Source: Chitinophaga sp. YR627 (GTDB taxonomy: Bacteria; Bacteroidota; Bacteroidia; Chitinophagales; Chitinophagaceae). From it: a stretch of DNA of 64,000 nucleotides. The position numbers were made by a program, and so were the translations under genes. Positions within the stretch are counted from its first letter, which is position 1. Each line of letters opens with the position of its first letter. Under the pieces are notes generated by a model, which worked only from the letters and a program-made list of their open reading frames with translations, searched no databases and had not been told where the DNA came from. The DNA is taken from the NCBI RefSeq assembly GCF_900114995.1, contig NZ_FOUX01000005.1, positions 744,001 through 808,000 of the forward strand, in the 5' to 3' direction. Of the stretch, positions 44,530 to 52,767 are shown in pieces.

Positions 44530-45963
44530 TCAGCATTCCGGAAGGCTGATAGGTATATTTACGGCTAATCCGCCGTCAGAAGTTTCCTTGTACTTACTAT
44601 TCATATCCAGTGCGGTATCCCACATGGTTTTCACGACTGCATCGAGCGATACTTTCGCCAGTTCGGGGTTACTCTGTAAGGCCAGCTGTGAAGCGGTGAT
44701 GGCCTTGATAGCACCCATCGTATTCCTTTCTATGCAGGGCACCTGTACGAGTCCGCCGATAGGATCACAGGTCAATCCGAGGTGATGTTCCATTGCGATT
44801 TCTGCCGCCATGAGCACCTGCCGCTGAGAGCCACCCAGACATTCGGTGAGTGCAGCTGCCGCCATTGCGGAAGATACGCCGATCTCTGCCTGGCAACCAC
44901 CCATAGCTGCGGAGATGGTAGAGCGTTTTTTGAAGATGCTGCCGATTTCGGAAGCCGTGAGTATAAACTGCATGATCTTCTCTTCCTGGTAGCCATCGCA
45001 GAAGGCAATAAAGTATTGCAGTACAGCGGGGATGACACCAGCGGCGCCATTGGTAGGAGCGGTTACAACACGACCGAAAGAGGCATTTTCCTCATTAACA
45101 GCCAGTGCGAAACAGCTTACCCAGTCCAGCGTATAAGCGAAGTGGTTACCACCTTCTCTGATCGCTGCGATCCAGGAGTCATAATCGTTATAGGTACGTC
45201 CTTTTAATAATTTCTTGTTCAGGGCGGCGGCACGTCTGGCGACACGGAGTCCGCCGGGCAGTTCACCTGCTGTATGCGAACCACGATAGATACATTCTTT
45301 CATGACCCGCCAGATATTCATAACACCTGCTTTGGTCGCTGCTTCCGGTCTCCAGGCCTGTTCATTTTCCATTACCAGTTCGGAGATGGAATAGCCTGTT
45401 TTGATGCACCATTGCAGTAACTGACGGGCGGTATCTATCGGAAAAGGCAGGTCTACCTGTGCGGCGCCGCCACCGGATGCTTCACCTTCTTTTACGACAA
45501 ATCCGCCACCGATAGAGTAATAGGTAGCAGCCTGTTGTTCACCGTCTGCAAATGTAACCAGGAAGGTCAGTGCATTGGGATGGAAAGGCAGTGATTCTTC
45601 AAACAGGAAAGAGATATCCTGCAGGGGATCAAATGCAATACGGTGGGTACCACCAATCATCATTTCCTTACTTCTGCGGATATCATCCATTTTACTATTG
45701 ATCTGATTCACGTCAAATGTAACGGGATCATCACCACAAAGACCTAATTGCACCGCGATATCCGTACCGTGTCCATGACCGGTCTTGGCTAATGAACCGT
45801 ATAACAAAACGCTGACATGTTCGATGGAGCTGAGTTTTCGTCCTGTAGCCTGAATTTCATTCAGGAACTGCAGGGCTGCCCGCCATGGGCCTAACGTGTG
45901 TGAGCTGGAAGGACCTACGCCTATCTTAAAAATATCAAAAACCGATATACATTCGTGTGCCAC
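44530..45963 (-). CDS. sdaA: L-serine ammonia-lyase (iron-sulfur serine deaminase)
   Basis: 477 residues from a GTG at 45963 (reads AHECISVFDIFKIGVGPSSSHTLGPWRAA). An ATG at 45981 is in frame but lies inside the -7 element, so it is not the likely start. One-chain fusion of beta and alpha domains. The [4Fe-4S] cysteines are in MGGCQAEIGVSSA, LTCDPIGGLV and VPCIERNTM. It converts L-serine to pyruvate and ammonia. Monocistronic; the AT-rich palindrome lies just downstream. Confidence 0.95.
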   Translation of the reverse strand: MAHECISVFDIFKIGVGPSSSHTLGPWRAALQFLNEIQATGRKLSSIEHVSVLLYGSLAKTGHGHGTDIAVQLGLCGDDPVTFDVNQINSKMDDIRRSKEMMIGGTHRIAFDPLQDISFLFEESLPFHPNALTFLVTFADGEQQAATYYSIGGGFVVKEGEASGGGAAQVDLPFPIDTARQLLQWCIKTGYSISELVMENEQAWRPEAATKAGVMNIWRVMKECIYRGSHTAGELPGGLRVARRAAALNKKLLKGRTYNDYDSWIAAIREGGNHFAYTLDWVSCFALAVNEENASFGRVVTAPTNGAAGVIPAVLQYFIAFCDGYQEEKIMQFILTASEIGSIFKKRSTISAAMGGCQAEIGVSSAMAAAALTECLGGSQRQVLMAAEIAMEHHLGLTCDPIGGLVQVPCIERNTMGAIKAITASQLALQSNPELAKVSLDAVVKTMWDTALDMNSKYKETSDGGLAVNIPISLPEC

Positions 45964-45978
45964 GACATAGAATTTGAA

Positions 45979-45986
45979 CAAATGTA
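45979..45986 (-). promoter_or_regulatory. -7 promoter element of sdaA
   Basis: CAAATGTA is TACATTTG on the coding strand. It overlaps the first in-frame ATG and so supports the downstream GTG start with a leader of about 10 nt. The rest of the 45987-46144 gap shows nothing. Confidence 0.6.
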
Positions 45987-46144
45987 AGCGGATTTTGCAT
46001 ACCGCCTTGTTATATATAGGCGTATTACAATATCATTACAGGGCTTTCCTGCATAGCACGCCTGTAGCAAACTCGTGTAATAAAATTGTAATCCTTCTCT
46101 TCTTCAGTACCTGATTATCAATTTAGCTTATCCGGTTTCACTAA

Positions 46145-46175
46145 TAAAAAAAGCCTGCTCCATTACGGAACAGGC
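46145..46175 (-). terminator. Intrinsic terminator after the FKBP lipoprotein pair
   Basis: On the minus strand GCCTGTTCC-gtaat-GGAGCAGGC (one mismatch) is followed by T7. Confidence 0.88.
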
Positions 46176-46202
46176 CCTCAGTATAAAGTGTAAAGTACGA
46201 TA

Positions 46203-46715
46203 CTATTGTATTGGGTTGGTCAGATTTACCAGTTCGATATCAAAGATCAACGGAGAGTTTGCCGGAATATTACCTTTCGCCTGATTACCATATCCGTAGT
46301 AAGAAGGGATATATACCCTGATCTTACCACCTTTGGAGATCCTGGTTAGTGCGAACTGCCAGCCCACAATTACCTGTCCTGCATAGAACTCACGTGTGGT
46401 AGTACCTGTGGTAGAGTCAAACACCATGTCGTTCAACAGTTTACCGGTATACAAAACATTTACTTTTGTGGTATTGTATTTCACGCTATCCACGCCATTA
46501 CCTGGTGCAGAAATGTTGTAAAAAATACCGCTGACACTATCTTGTATAGCGGTCAGGTTCTTAGCTTTCAGATAAGCCTTAATAGAGTCAACATCCTTAT
46601 TGAACTGAGGAGTCGGGTCGTAAGGTTCAGTATTGTCCTTGCTACAAGCTGCAAAAAAAACCATCATCATCGCTGCTCCGATAAAAAGCAGGTGTCTCAT
46701 GCGAAATCTTTTCAT
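46203..46715 (-). CDS. FKBP-type peptidyl-prolyl isomerase lipoprotein
   Basis: 170 residues. The signal peptide ends in the lipobox FFAAC with Cys at about position 24. An FKBP domain follows (about 75-168): VNVLYTGKLLNDMVFDSTTG, then QVIVGWQFALTRISKGGKIRVYIPSYYGYGNQAKGNIPANSPLIFDIELVNL. It probably assists folding of envelope proteins. The second FKBP gene lies 44 bp upstream; the two proteins share layout and look like an ancient tandem duplication in one operon. Confidence 0.93.
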   Translation of the reverse strand: MKRFRMRHLLFIGAAMMMVFFAACSKDNTEPYDPTPQFNKDVDSIKAYLKAKNLTAIQDSVSGIFYNISAPGNGVDSVKYNTTKVNVLYTGKLLNDMVFDSTTGTTTREFYAGQVIVGWQFALTRISKGGKIRVYIPSYYGYGNQAKGNIPANSPLIFDIELVNLTNPIQ

Positions 46716-46759
46716 GAAGTGCTCTAATTTATAATATTGAATAATTGATTACGGGTGGG

Positions 46760-47266
46760 TTATTTAAAGTCTACCAGTTCCATATCACAGACAAGAACGG
46801 TATTTGCCGGTATAATATTACCTACGGCGATATTACCAAAGCCCAACGGAGAAGGAATGATCAGGAATATTTTCCCTCCTTTTCCTATTTTCTGTAATCC
46901 TACCTGCCAGCCCACGATATGGTCTTTAAGGGCACGGCCATCAAAGTTCGTACTGCCGAAAGAGGCATCCAGGATAGAATCTTTCAGGTTACGGCGTACA
47001 TAACTCAGTGTAGGGACAGAATTCAGGTTCATAAAGGCGCGCTGGTCGCCCGGAGTTTCTATTTTATAATAGATACCACTGAAGTCATGCTCCAGTCTCA
47101 GGTTATTGGCACTGATATATTGCTGAATGGCAATATCCTGTTCTCTCATTGTTCGTTCGTAGTCGGTGACATCGTTGTAGGTTTCGGACTGTTCACTTTT
47201 TGAACAACCGGTCATCAGGACAAGTGATAATAAAAGACTAAAAGCGGCGCGTAAATATGCGTTCAT
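46760..47266 (-). CDS. FKBP-type peptidyl-prolyl isomerase lipoprotein, second copy
   Basis: 168 residues from ATG 47266 (MNAYLRAAFSLLLSLVLMTGC, lipobox cysteine at 21). The frame extends 29 codons further but that part runs into the groL terminator region and lacks signal-peptide character. The FKBP core is more diverged: DHIVGWQVGLQKIGKGGKIFLIIPSPLGFGNIAVGNIIPANTVLVCDMELVDF. The AIGY-type active-site aromatic is replaced (PLGFGN), so isomerase activity may be weak. Same operon as the copy at 46203. Confidence 0.9.
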   Translation of the reverse strand: MNAYLRAAFSLLLSLVLMTGCSKSEQSETYNDVTDYERTMREQDIAIQQYISANNLRLEHDFSGIYYKIETPGDQRAFMNLNSVPTLSYVRRNLKDSILDASFGSTNFDGRALKDHIVGWQVGLQKIGKGGKIFLIIPSPLGFGNIAVGNIIPANTVLVCDMELVDFK

Positions 47267-47310
47267 ACAGTTATAACGGAGATAATTCCCTAAAGTTACA
47301 GGAAGCGCAC

Positions 47311-47350
47311 AAAAAAGGAAAGGGTATCTGCCAGAAGACAGATACCCTTT
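47311..47350 (-). terminator. Intrinsic terminator of groES-groL
   Basis: AAAGGGTATCTG pairs with CAGATACCCTTT across an 8-nt loop. The minus-strand tail is T-rich. Confidence 0.9.
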
Positions 47351-47373
47351 CACTTATATTTTTGGATACTATA

Positions 47374-49008
<1,635 letters not shown>

Positions 49009-49068
49009 AATAGCTTTGTGTTTTTCTGTTGAGTGTTTTGGTTTTGTCCGTCAGTTCAGCTGGATCGA

Positions 49069-49350
49069 TTAAACAATCGCTAAAATGTCAGATTCACGCA
49101 TGATTAAGTAGTCGCCACCTTCAATGCTGATCTCAGTACCGGAGTATTTACCATATAATACAGTATCTCCAACCTTTACAGTTACCGGCTCGTCTTTCTT
49201 ACCAGGACCTGCTGCAACTACAGTACCTCTCTGTGGTTTTTCTTTTGCAGTATCTGGGATGATGATACCACCAGCTGTTTTCTCTTCAGCTGCTGCGGGT
49301 TTTACGATCACCCTGTCAGCTAAGGGTTTAATACTTAAATCTTGTGCCAT
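49069..49350 (-). CDS. groES: Co-chaperonin GroES
   Basis: 93 residues from ATG 49350 (MAQDLSIKPLADRVIVKPAA). The frame continues 23 codons upstream, but GroES begins here in the family. It has the mobile loop AEEKTAGGIIIPDTAKEKPQRG and the tail YLIMRESDILAIV. Heptameric lid of GroEL. Two inverted-repeat structures lie upstream (49395-49420 and 49420-49485) and are candidate control elements of the operon. Confidence 0.98.
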   Translation of the reverse strand: MAQDLSIKPLADRVIVKPAAAEEKTAGGIIIPDTAKEKPQRGTVVAAGPGKKDEPVTVKVGDTVLYGKYSGTEISIEGGDYLIMRESDILAIV

Positions 49351-49394
49351 ATAATTATACTTTTTAAAAAGGTAATATGAAGGTTTATTGTGCT

Positions 49395-49485
49395 CTTGGC
49401 ACTTCGATAATTGTGCCAAGGCATTTTTCTGGTCAAATTTTCAGTCACCGAAGATAGGCATATTGCCTACACTGACAAAAATGCC
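49395..49485 (-). promoter_or_regulatory. Nested inverted repeats upstream of groES-groL
   Basis: Proximal: CTTGGCAC (49395-49402) and GTGCCAAG (49413-49420) around 10 nt, shaped like but not identical to CIRCE (TTAGCACTC-N9-GAGTGCTAA). Distal: three nested pairs, GGCATTTTT/AAAAATGCC (49420-49428, 49477-49485), TCAGT/ACTGA (49441-49445, 49471-49475), and TAGGCA-tat-TGCCTA (49455-49469). They could be an operator plus a structured leader. The rest of the 49486-49705 gap holds only the nusB -7 element. Confidence 0.55.
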
Positions 49486-49705
49486 ATTTTTTCAGAAAAA
49501 ACCTGACAGAATCAATGTGCAAATCCTAAAATACCGACATATCTTCCTTATTGTCTGACGCATTAACGCAGCAAATTGTCATATTTCCCTGGTCCCCTCT
49601 CTATAAAAATATCATTATCATATGAATATCAATAAGATAGAAATAAACACAGCTGTAAATGCTGCTTAATTATGAATTGCCAATGCCTAATTGGTCAATT
49701 TTCCA

Positions 49706-49713
49706 TAGCTTTG
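49706..49713 (+). promoter_or_regulatory. -7 promoter element of nusB operon
   Basis: TAGCTTTG matches TAnnTTTG, 28 bp before ATG 49741. It supports that ATG over the earlier in-frame one at 49672, which lies upstream of the promoter. Confidence 0.6.
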
Positions 49714-49740
49714 CGCCCTCATACAGTTCTTGATTATAAG

Positions 49741-50670
49741 ATGATTAGCAGAAGAAATATCCGGGTGAAGGTCATGCAGACCCTTTATGCGCTCGAAACG
49801 ATGGAACCGGGTGCTATTAAGCCGGGCACGGCTACCAGTTTGCTGAACGAAAAACTGGACCAGACAAGTCAGCTCTTTACATACATGTTATACTGCCTCA
49901 CGCAGGTAGCACAATATGCAGAAATTGACGCTCAGACCCGTGCTTCCAAACACCTTCCCTCAGCAGCCGACCTGCAGGTAAACACTAAAATAGCGGGAAA
50001 TGAGTTCATTTTCCAGATAATCAATGACAAAGGTTTTCAGGTGAACCTGGAACAATGGAAGCTCAAATACCTTCCGGAACCAGACCTGATCAGAAAACTG
50101 TACAACACGCTCACAGCCACAGACATTTACCAGAAATACATTCAGGAGCCAGGCCGCAATAAAGCGGCCGAAAAGGAGATCATGGAGTATGTATACAAAG
50201 AGATCCTCATTAAAAATGAGCTTTTCCTGCAGCACATGGAAGACAGCTTCCTGCACTGGAGCGATGACGCCGAAATGATGGACCTCCTGGTAGCCAATTA
50301 CATGCACAAACCGCACCTCTTCAATTTCCTTCAGCTGATCAGCCGGGAGAAACTGGAGTATGCACGTGAACTGCTGCTGACCGTACTTGATAAGAAAGAA
50401 TACTGCCTGGAGCTGATCAAGCCAAAATTGCAGAACTGGGACCCTGAACGTATCGCCGCAGTGGATATGCTGTTAATGGAGATGGGCGTATGCGAGTTCC
50501 TGTATTTCCCGACCATACCTACCAAGGTGACAATCAATGAATACATTGATCTGGCGAAGGCTTACAGTACTCCTCAGAGTGGTCAGTTCGTAAATGGTAT
50601 TCTGGATAATATCCTGAAAGACCTGGACCAGGCCAATCAGATAAAGAAGGTCGATCGTACAAAAAAATAG
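49741..50670 (+). CDS. nusB: Transcription antitermination factor NusB (extended)
   Basis: 309 residues from ATG 49741 (MISRRNIRVKVMQTLYALE). The C-terminal 140 residues form the NusB helical domain, with EYCLELIKPKLQNWDPERIAAVDMLLMEMGVCEFLYFPTIPTKVTINEYIDLAKAYSTPQSGQFVNGILD, seen as several conserved blocks. The N-terminal extension of about 160 residues is normal for Bacteroidota. NusB binds boxA RNA with NusE in rRNA transcription. It heads a run of same-strand genes (DUF1573, yajC, coaE) separated by 28-70 bp. Confidence 0.95.
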   Translation: MISRRNIRVKVMQTLYALETMEPGAIKPGTATSLLNEKLDQTSQLFTYMLYCLTQVAQYAEIDAQTRASKHLPSAADLQVNTKIAGNEFIFQIINDKGFQVNLEQWKLKYLPEPDLIRKLYNTLTATDIYQKYIQEPGRNKAAEKEIMEYVYKEILIKNELFLQHMEDSFLHWSDDAEMMDLLVANYMHKPHLFNFLQLISREKLEYARELLLTVLDKKEYCLELIKPKLQNWDPERIAAVDMLLMEMGVCEFLYFPTIPTKVTINEYIDLAKAYSTPQSGQFVNGILDNILKDLDQANQIKKVDRTKK

Positions 50671-50698
50671 CTATTTTTGGATCGAACCCGATACAATT

Positions 50699-51142
50699 AT
50701 GAAAAAGATATTCTTCTACCTGATCGCCGGCAGCCTTTTGGCAGGCGCCTGTAATAGCTCAGATGCCGGCAAAAAAGCAGCTCAGGAGACAAGCGCTGCC
50801 GCAGACACTTCAAAAGGTACACCTGTGATCGCCTTTGATGAAATGGTCCACAACTTCGGTAACATCACTGAAGGCGAAAGAGTGGAATATTCCTTCAAGT
50901 TCACAAATACCGGAAACGGAGACCTGCTGATAACAGATGCAACCTCCAGTTGCGGTTGTACCGTTCCGGACTGGCCGAAGGAACCAATCAAGCCAGGAAA
51001 GAGCAGCTACATGAAAGTGGTTTTCAACAGCGCAGGAAAAGACGGATATACTGAAAAAGAAATCATTATCAGGGCCAATACAAAGCCTGAACAGGTGCAG
51101 GGACCAAAGATCCAGTGTACGATAATGAAGCAGAAATCATAA
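50699..51142 (+). CDS. DUF1573 family lipoprotein
   Basis: 147 residues. The signal peptide ends in lipobox SLLAGAC (Cys 19). An MSP-like immunoglobulin fold domain follows: IAFDEMVHNFGNITEGERVEYSFKFTNTGNGDLLITDATSSCGCTVPDWPKEPIKPGKSSYMKVVFNSAGK, in which the DATSSCGCT loop is diagnostic of DUF1573. These are envelope proteins with unknown function. It lies 28 bp after nusB and 30 bp before yajC, likely one transcript. Confidence 0.93.
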   Translation: MKKIFFYLIAGSLLAGACNSSDAGKKAAQETSAAADTSKGTPVIAFDEMVHNFGNITEGERVEYSFKFTNTGNGDLLITDATSSCGCTVPDWPKEPIKPGKSSYMKVVFNSAGKDGYTEKEIIIRANTKPEQVQGPKIQCTIMKQKS

Positions 51143-51172
51143 CAACTAAACAACAAATAACAACTTAATACG

Positions 51173-51526
51173 ATGTACACTAACATGCTGAACGTTCTAC
51201 TGATGGGTGGTGGTGCAGCTGGTGCTCAGGGTGGCGCTGGCTTCCAGTTTATATTTATCGGGGGTATGATCCTGGTAATGTGGTTATTCATGATCCGCCC
51301 TCAGACCAAGAAAGCAAAACTGCAGAAAGACTTTATCAGCAATCTGCGTGAAGGCGATAAAATCGTTACTATCGCAGGTATCCATGGCAAGGTTAAAAAG
51401 ATCAACGATAATAACACCCTCCAGATCGAGGTAAGCCCAGGTACATACTTTACAGTTGAACGCTCTGCGATCAGCATGGAGTATACCTCTGCTCAGCAGA
51501 AAGCTGCCGAGACACCTGCAAAATAA
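51173..51526 (+). CDS. yajC: Preprotein translocase subunit YajC
   Basis: 117 residues. A single membrane helix (FIFIGGMILVMWLFMIRPQTKKAK) followed by NLREGDKIVTIAGIHGKVKKINDNNTLQIEVSPGTYFTVERSAIS is the YajC pattern. YajC associates with SecDF and YidC at the SecYEG translocon; the secDF gene is about 6 kb downstream on the other strand. The Gly/Ala-rich N-terminus (MGGGAAGAQGG) precedes the helix. A start at the fifth codon is also possible. Confidence 0.95.
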   Translation: MYTNMLNVLLMGGGAAGAQGGAGFQFIFIGGMILVMWLFMIRPQTKKAKLQKDFISNLREGDKIVTIAGIHGKVKKINDNNTLQIEVSPGTYFTVERSAISMEYTSAQQKAAETPAK

Positions 51527-51547
51527 TTTGCTGTCTTCCGACAGTAA

Positions 51548-51588
51548 GTCCCAAATTCCCCCGCGGAGTTTGGGATTTTTTTTGGAAT
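51548..51588 (+). terminator. Intrinsic terminator between yajC and coaE
   Basis: TCCCAAA pairs with TTTGGGA around a CG-rich loop and is followed by T8. coaE starts only 9 bp further, so read-through or a promoter in this interval must express it. Confidence 0.8.
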
Positions 51589-51596
51589 TTGGTGCT

Positions 51597-52205
51597 ATGT
51601 TAAAAATCGGTATTACAGGCGGAATAGGCTCGGGAAAAAGTACAGTTGCCAGGATCTTTGCCCTGCTGGGCGTTCCTGTTTACTATGCAGATGATGCGGC
51701 CAAAACTATTATGCAGACAGATGAACTGCTGATACAACAGGTGAAAGAACATTTCGGACCACAGATCTACAGCGCCGGAAACGTCCTCGACAGAGCAACC
51801 CTGGGTAAAATCGTCTTTAACGATAAAGATAAACTGGAACTGCTCAACTCCCTGGTACACCCCGCCACCATCCGTCACAGCGACGAATGGGCCAACCGCC
51901 AGACCGCCCCTTACGTACTGAAAGAAGCTGCCCTCCTCTTCGAATCAGGTTCCTTTCAGTTTCTCGATAAATGCATCGGCGTATCCGCCCCTCAGCCTCT
52001 ACGTATACATCGTGTCATGAAACGGGACAATATCGGCCGCGCTGATGTGCTGGCCCGGATGTATAAACAGATCGATGATAGTATTAAGATGAAACTGTGC
52101 GACTATGTTATCAAAAATGATGAACAGGAAATGGTCATTCCGCAGGTGCTGGCCTTACATGAACAACTGTTGCAATTGGCCGGCGCAACAGAAAGTAAGA
52201 ATTAG
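51597..52205 (+). CDS. coaE: Dephospho-CoA kinase
   Basis: 202 residues from ATG 51597 (MLKIGITGGIGSGKSTVARIF, P-loop GGIGSGKS at 8-15). The longer frame to 51456 overlaps yajC and the terminator and is not used. It phosphorylates dephospho-CoA, the last CoA step. LVHPATIRHSDEW and LFESGSFQFLDKCIGVSAPQPLRIHRVMKRD match the family (DVPLLFE-type block as KEAALLFESG). coaD is at 29812. Confidence 0.97.
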   Translation: MLKIGITGGIGSGKSTVARIFALLGVPVYYADDAAKTIMQTDELLIQQVKEHFGPQIYSAGNVLDRATLGKIVFNDKDKLELLNSLVHPATIRHSDEWANRQTAPYVLKEAALLFESGSFQFLDKCIGVSAPQPLRIHRVMKRDNIGRADVLARMYKQIDDSIKMKLCDYVIKNDEQEMVIPQVLALHEQLLQLAGATESKN

Positions 52206-52263
52206 CAATATAGCGGAGCGTTATGTGTCTGGAAGAAGAAGCGAGTTGTCAGAAAGATTGAAT

Positions 52264-52609
52264 GAAGAGAGGAGCTGTGAAGAAGTCTGAACAAGAGAGA
52301 AAAGTTGTGGTGGTGCTGAATGGTGGAATGAATCGTGAGGAGGATTGAAAGAAGGGAGGAGCTGTGAAGAAGTCTCAACAAGAGAGAAAAGTTGTGGTGG
52401 TGCTGAATGGTGGAATGAATCGCGAGGAGGATTGGACGAAGAGAGGAGCTGTGAAAAGGTCTGAACAAGAGAGAAAAGTTGAAATGGAGTTGAATGATAA
52501 AAGAATCATGAGGAGGAATGAATGAAGAGAGGAATTGTGAAGAAGTCTGAGCAAAAGAAAAGAAACATATTAACGCTGAATAATGAAAAGCATCCGAAAG
52601 ATGTTGAAC
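52264..52609. repeat. 87-bp purine-rich tandem repeat, four copies
   Basis: Copies begin at 52264, 52351, 52438 and 52524 (spacing 87, 87, 86). Copies 1 and 2 are almost identical; copies 3 and 4 share the first 45 bp or so (GAAGAGAGGAGCTGTGAAG) and then diverge. The plus strand is mostly G and A. In the frame starting at ATG 52262 a 28-codon unit starting MKRGAVKKSEQE ends in a stop. Copy 4 lies within an ATG-started 39-codon frame (52522-52641). Whether any of this is translated is unknown. Confidence 0.9.
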
Positions 52610-52767
52610 AAAGAAATAATGATAAAGCGTGTTTGAATTAACACATATACAATACTTTTGAGTCCGAACGATTTTATGTTTGAACTGGATTTTCAGAAGC
52701 GAAAATCTGAACAAGATTACTATAGATCAGCAATAAGTAACCCGATTTATTATAACCATTCTATTAC

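Noticed and set aside
49395..49420. CIRCE element at groES
   Set aside because: The inverted repeat is CTTGGCAC-N10-GTGCCAAG and does not match TTAGCACTC-N9-GAGTGCTAA; kept only as a candidate operator.
52202..52714. 170-codon open frame on the minus strand through the tandem repeat
   Set aside because: The strand is pyrimidine-rich, so stop codons are rare by composition alone; the Ser/Leu/His-rich repeat peptide has no family features and the frame runs through all repeat copies passively.
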